NCBI GenBank assembly: GCA_036362985.1
Contig: JAYGXS010000003.1
Span: 48,399,845-48,463,844, forward strand
From: Ligula intestinalis
Taxonomy: Eukaryota > Platyhelminthes > Cestoda > Diphyllobothriidea > Diphyllobothriidae
Direction: 5' to 3'
DNA: 64,000 nt
Shown: piece after piece, positions 10,326-22,427 of the stretch
How positions within the stretch are numbered: the first letter of the stretch is position 1
Layout of the letters: each line of letters begins with the position of its first letter
The notes under the pieces: generated by a model
Told to the model about the DNA's origin: nothing
Databases searched by the model: none
Seen by the model: only the letters and a program-made list of their open reading frames with translations
Made by a program: the position numbers and the translations under genes

Positions 10326-10833
10326 CAGTAGTCACCTGTTATTAAGCCCACGGTTAATAGGCCCAGCCACGTATTAAGCCCGAATCAGCCTGGGACGGAA
10401 TTTTACATAGCGAAATATGCCGGCTAATAAGCCCAGTTTGCCAACAGGATAGAGTGAGATTCTCATCTCTTTGCGTGCGCAACGTGGTCTACAGGCATCA
10501 GATTTCACAAAATTCGACGATTTCTGGTGCCTGGAGAAGGACATCAAAGAGCACTTGCGAGTGAAGTTTCCTCCGAAACAACTGACACTAGACCGCTTTT
10601 TTAAACGTGTCGCAAATCATTTTTTTGCTTGTGTTATTACGTAAAATACAGACAAACAGCATTCCTTTCTGGTACATAACCAAGCTCTACACATAATACA
10701 CTACGTATGTAATGTATAGTGCCTATCCTGCGCTTGCTAATCAAGAACAAGGACTCTCCGGTTATTGCGCCCGCCGCTTATAAAGCCCAATTTGGTCTGG
10801 GCCCGAGGTGGGCTAAATAGCCGGCGACTACTG
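10326..10833 (+). mobile_element. Pogo/Tigger-like non-autonomous DNA transposon
   Basis: The ends are inverted repeats starting CAGTAGTCaCC on the left and the complement of CAGTAGTCGCC on the right, flanked by TA on both sides, the target duplication of the Tc1/mariner/pogo superfamily. Both ends contain the repeated 'attaagccca' and 'gggcccag' segments. At 508 bp it is far too short for a full transposase and retains only the gene's 3' end. A much shorter relative lies at 60456-60542. Confidence 0.75.
10453..10644 (+). pseudogene. Transposase C-terminal remnant with PIP-box-like motif
   Basis: A frame opens after a stop at 10450-10452 and ends at TAA 10642-10644. It codes for a helical stretch followed by KQLTLDRFFKRV. 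The residues Q-x-x-L-x-x-F-F match the PCNA-interacting (PIP) box consensus, which pogo-family transposases are known to carry at their C-terminus. The DNA-binding and DDE domains are absent. Confidence 0.6.
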
Positions 10834-13800
10834 TATTGAGATGTCTATTCATAACGTATCACATCTTTCCATTTATAAATGCTGCTTGTGAAGCATACAA
10901 TATGGTTCACATCCATTTCAAAATTTTATGACCTCTATATTATCACTTTTGAAGAGCGTATATAAATGTAGGATTTTCCTTGTGCGAAAAATATACAGCT
11001 TTTACTTTGGAAACCTTTTATTCGAGTGTAACAGCACGTTTGCTTCAAGTTTATGAAGGAATTTCGATTTTTTAAACCAAAAGATAGCCCTCCTTTAGGA
11101 ATAAAAAATTTGAAAAAGACACAATGTACTACCAAATGAGTGTGATAACGAATGTTTAAATGCATGCTTTCCATAAAGCAAAGTTAAGTTTATAGGGGTA
11201 TTGCAAATAAATGGAAAAATTGTATGCAACCTAAGTAGTCATTTTTTAAAAATGATAGTTTTTGAAGGCGCCCGGAAAGAAGTGTGTTCACAGTCGGTGT
11301 TCAGACGTGACTGAAATATCTTGGGATTATATAATTATGCATAAGATATAAACATATGCACAGTATATACAAATATTATAATTTATATATAATATAATAA
11401 CGCTAAAGAAAACCTTTCTAATCGGAAACCCATTTTACAAATTTGGTTAACATTGCACGAGATAACATATGTACTTTAACTGAAATCTGGTTGACTTGCG
11501 ACGATTTTGTGCACAGCTTCGTTGTAAGCCAGTTATCCCATTTATGTTACACATTTCGGGTAGTGAAGTCAGGTCTCCTATGGCGTCTTGTAGACAGCAG
11601 AGTAAGAAATAAGCAAGATGCCATGATTTTTCGGAAACCCCTGTGTTATGAGAAAAAAACAGGCAAACACTATCTCAGGTACTATTTAAATTAATGCATA
11701 TAAAGGTGTCTGATTATGTGTTCTCACAGTTTCTTAGAATTATGAAGCTCTTTGTATGCCTTGGCAACAGGAGATGAGCATAGCTCTGATTATTAAGTTA
11801 AAGGAAGTTAAAAGACATACATCTACAATGAATTTGGTGCTACAGATAATCTCGTATTCCAAGAGTAGTTCCAGAAAAACTTTCAAATCTAGGTCAGAGT
11901 TGTTTGAGCAGAGCATGCGTTATTTTGCCCCTATGCGTTCGCTAGTGGGCCGAAGATATACCTCTTCAACTAATATCGATGTTAATGTCTCGTGTGCATG
12001 TACGCTGTTCTTTACTGTGTGGAATATGTGGCGACGGAGATCAAATGCAATGACTTACTGTCTGGACAATGAGAAGTAGAAGGTGAAACGGTGCGAACAA
12101 CATACGAGCTATTCATCGCATTCACCAACGCAATAACTAAAGGTTAATAGGTTAAAGAATTTCATTTACTTAATTGTCGCAGAAGCAGCAATCAAGTACG
12201 TAGGCGGATAATGAACATATTGTTCATTTGGAGAAATACATCGGAACTACAGTCAATTCCTTCGCCGAGCAAAAATATATGACGTAGAAAGGCAGGTTGG
12301 CTCGGAAATCCGGTACGCTTTTAAACTATCCTACATCGATTCATACTTCAGCGCCCTACAGCCTCCTGACGATTAATAAAATTTATCATTTGTAGAAGAA
12401 CTATTACTGTTGTCTATCAAGAGCCTTTTCGGTAGAATTTTAAAATCGTAAATAGTAAAATAAGGCAAAATTGAACGTCTTGTACAGAACGGAAGACTAC
12501 AACAGATGGGAACTGAAGAAATAAGGGTTTTCGATAAAATGGCGCTTATAATATAGCTCCTTGTCATATACCTTAAGGGTAAAGTTGCATGAAAAAAACC
12601 ACTTATTCTCAAGCATGTGCGTACTATGAAAGCTACGATGTTAAGTCAGTTGCTCGAAGATTGATTAACTGCGGTCCCTAGCCAGTTACTTGGCTAATAA
12701 TGAGCCAATCTCGGAATAAGTGTCCATACGATAAAATTTAGACAACATATGCGCAAAACGTATAGAAAGTCAAAGTAACGAGTGCTTTCTGAACCCTTTA
12801 TTATAATCTCGGAACATTGGGTGAAACAGCTGCTGCTGAGGCGTACATGCAAGCATGCGCCAGGCAGGAGAGTTTTATAAAAGGGATTGCATAGAACAGA
12901 ATCCCTATAAGCACACAATGCATCTGCAGCAAGTGAGAGTAGAGTTCAAAGTTCTGTACTTCAACTCAGCCCACGGGAGGATGTGAGTCGTTTCTTAAAA
13001 AACAGACACCTACAAAGTACAAGTTAAGTTAAGAGTAGACTAGTCTGTGAGACGAGAATTGGCAAACGGTAGTCCAAGCAGGCCTAGATCTTGCCGTCAT
13101 TTTAGGCTCGTATAGTTTAGAAGTATGCCTTCGAAGATAAGGAAGGTGACTGGGCTGAACGAATCAATCTGAATAAAGAGTCAATCTTTTGCGGTCAGTA
13201 TAACCCAGCTTTAAAGCTTATTGCCGGTGGCATATGTTGTAATATATTGACAAGTCAAGTTGCTTAGCACTGGCTTTTTTGAAGGAATCCTAGGCTACAT
13301 GTGAGGTACAAAGACTGGGATTTCGAACGAAAAAAGGGGTATAATTAACAAGGAAATTCTGCTCGGAGTAAGGTGCACTTTCAGGGAATTCCTCGGGTAA
13401 GGGCTACACAAGAACCCAGTTTCATACTAGGGAAATTCACAGGTTAGCGACAGAAATAATCAACGGAATTGTCTCAATATAACGTCATCGTAAATCAAGT
13501 TCTGAGTTAGAGTTAAGGTCACTAAAAAGTTATATCTATATGCACCTACAGTGAGACCCGATTGGTCAGTCTGATGACCAAGCCACTCGGCGTAATAATG
13601 AATGATTATTTGTGCATTATGATGCAGCAACAAACGGATTGAGTATAGTTATTCCTAAGAGCATTGATTACGTGGTTTTAGATATGCACCGATGTATAGC
13701 TCAAATACGACTGTGAAAGTATGAAAGTGACTGTTAAAGTGAGACATTTGCGGCGTATCGAAAGCTAAACTGTCACAAAACATTCCCATATCGAAAGGTT

Positions 13801-14987
13801 TTTAGGGGAGTCCATGAACTAAGGTTAGATATATCTAACCTTATAAGGTACTATAGTACCTGTATACAGGAGAGCGACAGTAGAACTTTCTCTAGGCCAG
13901 TAACGCAGAAAGTTCACTATAGCGTCACGCAACTTGCACTGCAAAATGGATGAAGAACGAAAGAAAATGTGAAGGAAAACCGAACGTACGCTCGGTCTCT
14001 CCGTCAATCCCATTTGGAATTTGGATAGCCATTTTGCGATCAACAGTCTAACCTACTCGCGGGAAGTATTTTTAAAGGGTAAGCTAACCCACACGTTTGC
14101 TATTGGTTAGTGACTGCTCTTTAGTAATTGGTTATTTTCCTGTGGCCCAATTGTGTAACAAATTTGGGAAACACACGGGCGGATAGGAGGCCTGCAGACG
14201 CTTAATTCCACTGGAGCTCTGAACAGGCCGAATAACCGTCAGACTTAACAGACGAACGGTAGTGTCATGGTAAACGGTCGAATGAATGGTCAGAGTGTAT
14301 TCTACTGAATAAAGATGCATACGTAGAAGAAAGCTAAATGATCTTTTGAAAGAGAAAGGTTTACAATGAAAAGATTTCGTCTGGAGAGGACTGATCAGTT
14401 TCCGGTGGGGACTACGATGCTCGGCGCAACTGCAAGGGCGGGGCGAAATTGTTGACCTATAATGCTGGAGAATGATACAAAGGACGGCGGCGGGATGGGG
14501 ATCAGCGGCTGCGAGGGAAAATGTGCCTGTTTCTTCATTGACGCTTGATTCCATCACTTTAAACCTGTTTCCGTTCCAAACGTGCCATCCTTGGTTCACT
14601 TAAACAATAATGCCCTCTCTTGTGTCGTTACAATTGTCAAAAGTAAATGCTCTGTGGACTTGGAAAGTTTCTGGCTGACAAACCGGTGACCGCAAAGACT
14701 ACAAATGAAACAGTATTAAGATCTCTCGGCGATTTACGAGTGGCATAATTTAACATATTTTGTTGAATATGAAGATGTTGTCAAGCATCTTTGTGAAATG
14801 TACATTATAATGTTAGCAAGTTGAGGGAACAGGGTTTTATTTCAAGGCGCATTATTAACAAAGTTCCAGCAGGAGGCCACGAATACGTGTATGAACTCGG
14901 CTCACCTGCAAATATTTTCTAAGTGTCTGGTACGTTATAGTTTCTCTGTAAACGTGTGGGTTGATATGTATTCTTTAACACAATTAT
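10834..14987. other. Long intergenic stretch without recognised gene
   Basis: More than 4 kb with only short unconserved frames on both strands. No RNA gene, array or element end was identified. Confidence 0.45.
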
Positions 14988-15381
14988 GTTGTATTATTTC
15001 ATCAGAAAGAGCGTCCCTTGTGAGTCAAATTGTCCATTTCGAGAAATAACAATGAACCTCTTCTTCTGTAGATCCTACCTGTGGAGAGATATTGCTCAGC
15101 CTCCTAAATCACGAAATTGATCACACTATCTTCCTCTTCGGCATGAGTAATGAGCTGGAAATGAAAAATGAGCTTTCTTCGTAGCGTAAGAACAAATCCT
15201 TAGGTTATATTATATATTCAAGCAAATCACATAGAAAATAAGCATATTTGCTTCACAAACATATTTCTAACGGTAAAAAAAGCCAGCCTTACCCATCTTT
15301 AAGTCACTTTTTTAAGGGAGAAAGGCTTTCGCCCTTGAGCTCCCCATATAAATCCAAAAATTGTAAGAGTTCAACTTTGGG
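14988..15381. repeat. Left arm of a large inverted repeat
   Basis: This ~390 bp segment is the reverse complement, with scattered differences and small indels, of 19127-19522. The best conserved part is around 15222-15380. The arms enclose about 3.75 kb holding LINE fragments. They may be terminal inverted repeats of one element or two opposite insertions of one repeat. Confidence 0.75.
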
Positions 15382-16931
15382 TAAAGAAGACATATGATCG
15401 AGCACCGGAACCAATTGTTTTTTATTCTGAGCTTCCGAGCTTCTGCAGGAGTCCATCGTCAGAGATGAAAAAACAGCAAAGAATGGGGTGGCTACTTGTG
15501 TCGTGTGTATAACAACTAAAATTTGAGCGTGTAGAAAATCAATAATTTTGTGTTTGTGCCACCAACTCGCCACTGTAGACTATATTAGCCTGTGCCAGCA
15601 GGCAAGATCGGCATGTGGAACTTTTTAAAGAAGTAAAATCATCAACGAAAACAAGCAACATTTATAGGGGAAGGGACAATTAAAAGTCATAGAAGAGGGT
15701 AAGAGAGTGGAGAGGAGGGGGCTTGTGTAAAAAAATGATAGCTGTTAGGCGTGGGCGCTAAATAGCCACGTCAGCACCGAAAATGGGGCGACTATGGAAG
15801 ATGTTGGGCTAGTTAATTATGGCGGGCGTCTCAAGTCAATCAAGTCAATTTATTGAGGGAAATCTAAACAAAAGCATTTGAACTCCTTATCGGTACGGAG
15901 TAGTTAAGAAATGCATCGGCAATGTCGAACATTTCAAAGAAGGTTGTTCGCGAAATTGTGGGGGATTACCCACTTGCTCCAAGAAATAGATTCAGATGGG
16001 ATGATGTCAGTTACCACGAGCCAGCAGGTGCAACTGAGCAACAAGAGCGGACAGTGAAAAAACTCCTAAGGCATGGATCAGAATTCACAAAAAGGAATGC
16101 AGTTTGCAATATTTTTGGAGAAAAACTGTCGTTCGTGGGAGAAAAATGTTTGAAGAATATGCCAGGATGCAGCTGTTAATGTTGGCGGCAGGTTAGGGGG
16201 TCCACCACAACTTTCATCTTAATTGGAAGTACCATACGAGGACGAGAAAATTCCGAAAAATTTGAGCTGCGACCACGATAAACCTTTTTCAAGTTCCGGG
16301 GCCGTCATCAACCGGAGAAGCCGCCACGATCACAACTATCCGTTAATGGTCGACATAAGCAAGCTGCATGCATATGGATGAATTCCGTGCAAATAATAAG
16401 GTCATAATTAAACGTTACTCAAACGAAGCAAGTAATACTATATGAAATATTATATTTCCTTCGTCTGTAGTAGGCCTGCAGCGGTCAACTGGTGTTAGAG
16501 TGAGCATTACTACAGCAGTCTAGCTTTTTTAAAAGACTTCTACGGAAGCGGATATAAAAACATTCAGGGGTAGATCATTCCAAGATTCAACCACTCTGTT
16601 ACGAAAGAAGAACTTTCGTAGGTCTACTCAGGCCCCTGCTACGCGTAGTTTGAATGGATGTACCTTAAGTTCGTAGTTGTTGCTAACTCGAAGAACTCAC
16701 CAGGCAGTAGACAGCAGTCCTGCGTGGGCCAGTACCTTGAGGGCAACTCTCATAAACACTTACGGGGGTATAAACAACGTAAGGTTTGTAATAGTGAATC
16801 TACATATCTGAACGAATTGAGTGAACTACACAACTCGTTGGAACACTCCAAGATGCTGCATGGCTGTATGCTGCATGCTGCATGCTGTATGGCACGAAAA
16901 GATCTCAGGAATTAAGCCCTGAGAAGATCAG
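15382..16931. other. Interior of the inverted-repeat pair, left part
   Basis: There is no recognised gene. A frame at 15922-16179 (85 codons) is open but shows no known motif. Around 16520-16690 the sequence looks like a degraded interspersed repeat. 16305-16360 resembles 37465-37510 ('gccgccacgatcat' core), so it is a dispersed sequence. Confidence 0.4.
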
Positions 16932-17448
16932 GTGAAAGCCGCACTTCTCTCCAATTTCTTTAAATCCGTCTACACCCAAGAACCGACTACTCTTGATTCT
17001 GACCCGTCCTCTCATCGACAGATATCTATGCCCCTACCGTCCTATTCACTGTCCATAAAAGGGGATTTCGAGTTTTCACACGACACTGTCAAAACAGAAT
17101 TACTCTAACTAAAGCCTTTCAAATCACCAGGTCCGTACACGTACAGTGCAGTCTGCTCTGGACATTCCAGATAATCCGGACCACCGTTCCTTCCTCAAAT
17201 CGGAGGATTTATTTGATTTAGCCAACACAACTCACCTGCATGGCCATCCTTACAAGGTCACAAACAAATATACTCGATTGGACCTCAGAGGGTTTTGCCT
17301 CAGCCAACGAGTGGTCCAACCATGGAACCTGCTACCAAGCGGGATGGTTTCCGCCGACGCCCTCACTGTATTTAAAAGAAGGCTTGATAACATTTTATTT
17401 GACAAAAGGCGAATTTCACAACACAATTTCATATTGCCAGCATTGTAA
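16932..17448 (+). mobile_element. CR1-like LINE remnant, internally deleted
   Basis: 16932-17140 codes for the start of a LINE reverse transcriptase: 'LLSNFFKSVYTQE' and then 'LKPFKSPGP', with one in-frame stop. It then jumps to the far C-terminal end of ORF2 (17146-17448), recognised by 'SQRVVQPWNLLPSGMVSAD' and 'FKRRLDN'. The catalytic RT core is missing, so the middle of the element was deleted. Confidence 0.7.
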
Positions 17449-18400
17449 GCAATTTTTCTGTCTGTAGCTTGCCTTCATATAATTTAACAACCTTTAAACA
17501 TTGTGAAGTTGGTTTAAGCGAGGAGTTTATTAGAACACCGAGGTCATTCTCTTTGTCAACATTTGAAAAGTGTTTCGTCTCTTGACTTCTTCGACCTTAT
17601 CCAGCAACCACGTGTACGCCAAAACCAGTGATAACAACTCTCAATGTTGTACGGTACTATCAAGCAAAAATAGTGAAGGGTAAATTTTATACAAACCTCA
17701 ACAATGGACACATCAATTTAAAAGCGGAGGGAGTCTATACAAGAGAACGACACAAGTTCAAGAAAAACGCCACGCAGGACGAAACTAATCTCGAGGAACC
17801 TTGTGTGTGTTAGTGAAAGAGGGGGTGGCTCCGCTTTTATATGATTTCACGGGACAATTAATGTATCATCAGGATTGATGTGAAACACGAACACGAACGT
17901 GGGAGGGCTTTGTGAACATAGGCTACATGAGAGCGTCAGCGGCGGATGGTTGGGGGGGGGTAATTGGACGAGTGGTTATCGGTGTAGCCCCGGCAGCTGG
18001 GTCGAGAAGAAGGAGGTGGAATGGACAACTGACATCAGCGGGGACTCGATAGCAGCGTCGGAAACAAACCGGGGGGCTGGAGACTATTCAGTCATGTGCA
18101 ATCGAATGAAAAGGTAAACAAGGGAGGGTGGCCAGCATTCGAGGTAGGAAGGGGACAGCTTTCGTAAGGGGCAAGCAACCATTTTTGCAGGTCGCACGAG
18201 AGTCTTACTGGAAAAGAGATGTGAAGAGTTCCAACATTGTTCAACCTGAAATAAACCGCCAGTCAATTATCCACGTGCTATCCATGACGGCTCTGTTAAT
18301 TCACCTACATTCTGCTCGTTGGCTCTTACATTGCAATGTTAGCTGGTGTGTAGTTTTAAGAATACGTAACAGTAGGACCCATGAGGAGGATAATTCTTTG
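17449..18400. other. Spacer between two LINE remnants
   Basis: No gene recognised. A G-rich run lies near 17950. Confidence 0.4.
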
Positions 18401-19010
18401 CAATCCCTTCTAGATTGGCCACTGTTTTCAAAAGTTGAGGAAAAGAATCACCTCGGTGTTCTAATACGCTCCTCGCGTAGACCAACTTCACAGAGTCTAA
18501 AAGCAGCTAAAACCAGGTTCTGCTTGCGATTAGGCGAGGATTCGTCTACAATGACAAGGAACTTTTCAGAAAAACGTACGGAGCGGTGGTTTGGTCACAC
18601 TTGGAGTATTTCGTCCAAGTCTGACGTCCGTGGTTCAAGAAGAATTATCTGCACCTGGAACGAGTGCAGACGAGGCCTTCGAAGATGGTTAAGAATCTTG
18701 ATCATCCGCTTTATAAAGACAGATTACCTAAACTTTATTTATTTCCTCTCAATCATGGTCAACTCCGCGGTGACCTCATCCAAACCTATCGAATGGTCAG
18801 AGGCCTTGAGTGCGCCCTAGGATTTGATAAATTCTTCGAATTGGCTCGAACTGATAATCTGCGGGATCATCACTTTAAACTGTAGAAGAGACCGGTGCAT
18901 ATCTACATTCGACGGAACGCCTTCTCGCAGAGGGCCATTGGAGCATAGAGCGGACTCCCTCACGAGGTGGTCCACTTAGATACAGTTGACACTTTTAAAC
19001 GCAAACTCGA
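18400..19010 (+). mobile_element. CR1-like LINE ORF2 C-terminal remnant
   Basis: Frame-shifted and interrupted coding sequence shows the RT thumb and end region. It has 'LGVLI', then in other frames 'DKELFRKTYGA', 'RPWFKK', 'MVRGLECALGFDKFFELAR', and after a stop 'RRNAFSQRAIGA' and 'DTFKRKLDYNL'. At least two frame changes and two stops make it non-functional. It differs in sequence from the neighbouring remnant, so it is a separate insertion. Confidence 0.75.
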
Positions 19011-19126
19011 TTATAATTTACTGATAACCCATGACGGATGTAATGAACATAGTGTCAGTAGCAGCAGTTTGAAAATGGCTCACACCTATGGCTGATGTTA
19101 AGATTATATGTGTGTTATGCACTATT

Positions 19127-19522
19127 TAAAAGTTGAACTCTTACAATTTTTGGATATAAATGGGGAGCTCAAGGGCGAAAGCCTTTCTCCCTTAAAAAAG
19201 TGACTTAAAGATGGGTAAGGCTGGCTTTTTTTACCGTTAGAAATATGTTTGTGAAGCAAATATGCTTATTTTCTATGTGATTTTCTTGAATATATAATAT
19301 AACCTAAGGATTTGTTCTTACGCTACGAAGAAAGCTCATTTTTCATTTCCAGCTCATAACTTATGCCGAAGAGGTCGATAGTGTGCTTAATTTCGTGATT
19401 TAGGAGCCTGAGCAATATCTCTCCACAGGTAGGATCTACAGAGGCAGAGATGCATTGATATTTCTCGAAATGGACGATTTGACTAACAGGTGACCCTCTT
19501 TCAGATGAAGTAAAAGTAGTAG
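19127..19522. repeat. Right arm of a large inverted repeat
   Basis: Reverse-complement partner of 14988-15381. The inner border is sharp at the shared GTTGAACTCTTACAATTTTT; the outer border fades. Confidence 0.75.
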
Positions 19523-20387
19523 AAAAATATCAAACACAACAGTTCGAGATGTAGCAACTAATAAGCAGTAACTCTCCTACTACGTCAAGACAATGGAAAA
19601 ACAGTAAAAATTGATATGCTGTGACACAAATTATAACGACGCGTCTCAGACGATCCGAACGTCATTCTTTTGCAATAACTAGAAAGCTGACTTGCAAGGA
19701 AGATATATTTACCAAGGTCATGACCAAGTTCAACCGTTTAAACCCTCGTAGATCATGAATGGCTTGCGGTCCATCTTGAGCGTACTAAGATATAGACTGT
19801 GGGGTTTGACGTGCGGCCATCCTTTGGACACTGCTTTTGCAACTGCCGATGGGGGGTGTGCTGAAAACGAGTGTGTACAATGACGAGTAGGCCATAGTCA
19901 GAAAATGTTATCCATCGTTCTATGTTGTCGCAGTGTTGGCCCAGTCCATATTTTCCGAAGATGTGTCGTGTTCTCATCGCACGGGTGACTCCCGGCATTC
20001 CAGTATCCAGCAAAGAACAGCTAGTCTGAAGGAGCCATCCTGACCAATGTAGGTGGATGGCGTTCATAGAAATCAGTCCAAACTCCTTCACCCGCATGCA
20101 ATGGTGGGAAAAAAGCGGCAACCACACACATAACTGCAATGCTGCTGTCGAAACGGGCTGCGGCAATCCGCGATGGGAGAGGCGAGGTCACTGAGATGTA
20201 TTTTTTAAATTTATCACTTATCCCCCATAGGATCAAGGGCGAGCAAGTGTAAGTTCGCGGGTGTTCGCTGACTCTTGGCATTGGGGGTGTTCGCTAACCC
20301 TTGGCGAGGTCACTGAAATACATCCTGTGCATATGTACATTAAATGCGCAGTTTTCGTTTGCCAAGTATTAAAACAGACAAGTACAC
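19523..20387. other. No gene recognised, probably repeat-derived
   Basis: Two overlapping minus-strand frames (19753-20166 and 20021-20281) are open but without recognisable motifs. 'cttggcgaggtcactgagat' and 'cttggcgaggtcactgaaat'-like units occur at about 20180 and 20300, hinting at local duplication. Confidence 0.35.
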
Positions 20388-20665
20388 GGCGTTGCTATGG
20401 GCTCACCTCTTGGACCTCTCCCTGTTGACATATTCATGGACAAGCTGGAGAAAGTTCAACTAAGACATCACATCAAGAAGTTAAAACAAAATCGTCGTTA
20501 AGTTGACGACATCTTTGCAACCACCGCAATGGAAACCGATGAAGATGCACAAATAACTACTGTAAATGAACTACACATGTCCATTAAGTTCACTTTAGAG
20601 GTGGAAACGGTGGGTTCGCTGCCATTCTTGGACGTCATTCTAAGTAGCAGTTGCCGACCGTATAT
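20388..20665 (+). pseudogene. Penelope-like element reverse-transcriptase fragment
   Basis: The frame codes for 'GVAMGSPLGPLPVDIFMDKLE', then the catalytic RT motif, then 'IKFTLEVETVGSLPFLDVI', a pattern typical of Penelope-like retroelements. The tyrosine of the YVDD active site is replaced by a TAA stop (20499-20501), leaving '*VDD'. The fragment is truncated on both sides. Confidence 0.75.
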
Positions 20666-22321
20666 GGTAATTGAGTGTTTCTACAGACGTTTTAGGTAAT
20701 TATATTTGTGCTTAATAATAATTTTCTACGCGGATTCACCAGAACACAAATGAAGTTATCTTAGATGAACAAGTATGGAACTGTATAGTCCAGTCTTGCT
20801 GAGGACGCAAGAAAGAGGCCTGTGTAGATGATTAAGGGTTAAAAATGTACACGTAAGCAAAACATATGGCAAAAAATTCAAGTAAGAAACGAAGAAATCC
20901 GATTTAAGTTCGAAAGTTACCGTTGCTGACAAAACTCAAGATGCGCAAGGAATCAATGTGATATGAAGCCGCTCCCTTTATGGGTCTCACAAGTTTACCT
21001 AGTCTACCTCTCTTTCACACAAGTTAATATCCCAAAGATTATTTATTTGGGTAGCGACCAGAAAATTAATTTTTTTTTCAATTTACTAACTTTTAAATCT
21101 AGACGATGAGCAAATATGGTCTAGGTCGTATTTGTTTGTTCGCTCTCAATACGTGAACTGGTACTGGAATAGGTCTCGCGGCGTATTCGTTCGGGGTTTC
21201 GGTTGCTGTTTCCCTTGTGTGAGTTGTGCAAATACTGACGGTTTTATTAGTTTGATTTAATGTTTCACGCTATCTGAATTCCAAATTCTATTTTCGTCGA
21301 AATTAATTTTGGTTTGCAGTAAATGTTTAGGGTCTTTCTATTTCACGTATATTCCATATGTACTGTGAATATAGTCCATTCAGCCCGAGTCTAAAAGAGA
21401 ACTGCCAGTATATATCCACGTTGATGTATGCTACCAGTTCTTTGTTAAACTTCGGCCCCGAATAAAAGCGTTGAATCGCTGAGAAATCACTGCTGTGTAT
21501 TGTAGCCATTTTGTACTTGTTCTTGCTTATTTGATTATTGTATATCGAAGGCCTCAGACGTTTGTGCCTTCATTTTCAACGGTGTCCACTAGCTCTCACA
21601 ATTTTATTTCCTCTGTTTTGGTTTTTGAGGCTAATTCAGCAGGATTTTTTCTTCTATTTCTTGTCGTCCAAGCTTCACAGTTCTACCCGGCTTTTAGATT
21701 GTCTTTGTATTGTCCCTGCCTTTAAGTTTTATACTATCGGTAGACTGTCTCAGCTAAGTTGCGGAACAACTTCTGGACATTTAGAAAATTTACTTATGCT
21801 ATCTACTTCCTTCTTCATGCCATATTCCGGTAGGGGAATCTGTAATACCTTTTTCTGTTAAGACCGTTTAGGTTTAACAGATCTTTCTAACTGCAATTTT
21901 TTATTTTCACATGAACAGCCGTTGAATGTCTTTTAAATTTTAAATAAACAATTTTTTTTACCTATATCGCAATTTGCGGCGTCTACTCCCCTTTTCCACC
22001 ATTAAATTATCATGTCACTTATCGACTCATCCTGCGTCCGAGCCATTCCTTATAATAGTTTTCGTAACTCGGGATACATGGAATCATCTGAACTGTTGAC
22101 TTTTCTATTCGGTGTAATTCGTGCCTAGAATTATTCTATTTTCTCCTTTCTTACTGTCAGTAGAATAAAGTAGGTCTGTTGGTCGCATTGTGCTTTTTTA
22201 TAGATTATTTAATGTTGCATTCCTGAATTCAGAGTCAAACCTTTTCATATTCCATCAATACTTAATAACTATAACCTGCTTATTGTTTAAACATAAATTA
22301 AATTCGGTCTACGCATTACAG
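20666..22321. other. Upstream region of ACSL, no gene recognised
   Basis: AT-rich with short frames. A hydrophobic frame at 21495-21725 was considered as an N-terminal membrane exon for ACSL, but no splice sites support it. The segment ends in a TTACAG acceptor-like site. Confidence 0.4.
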
Positions 22322-22322
22322 A
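22311..22322 (+). promoter_or_regulatory. Acceptor-like site before ACSL start (possible trans-splice site)
   Basis: TTACAG precedes an open stretch that contains the ATG 37 bases on. No donor exon was found upstream. A spliced-leader acceptor, known in flatworms, or a cis exon further left would both fit. Confidence 0.4.
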
Positions 22323-22358
22323 TCGAAGTCGGGACGTGCACTCTTCCAGTTTCTCAGC

Positions 22359-22427
22359 ATGTCCACCGAAAAGGTTCGGAAAATTCGCTTCAAGCCGAAG
22401 ATTAACTCCCATTGCACGACAATTGAG
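22359..22427 (+). CDS. ACSL exon 1 (residues 1-23)
   Basis: Basic N-terminus ending 'INSHCTTIE' at donor GAG|GTAACC, phase 0. The frame stays open upstream to the AG at 22321, so the exon may extend left and the ATG may be internal. Confidence 0.65.

Noticed and set aside
14132..14599. 155-codon minus-strand frame
   Set aside because: No recognisable domain or family pattern and no supporting splice sites; not enough to call a gene.
18128..18820. 230-codon plus-strand frame
   Set aside because: Only parts match LINE sequence, and the true LINE frame changes within it; it is a mosaic over a decayed element.
21495..21725. Hydrophobic frame as a possible ACSL membrane exon
   Set aside because: No donor in the phase needed to reach 22322, and the sequence is not like ACSL N-termini.
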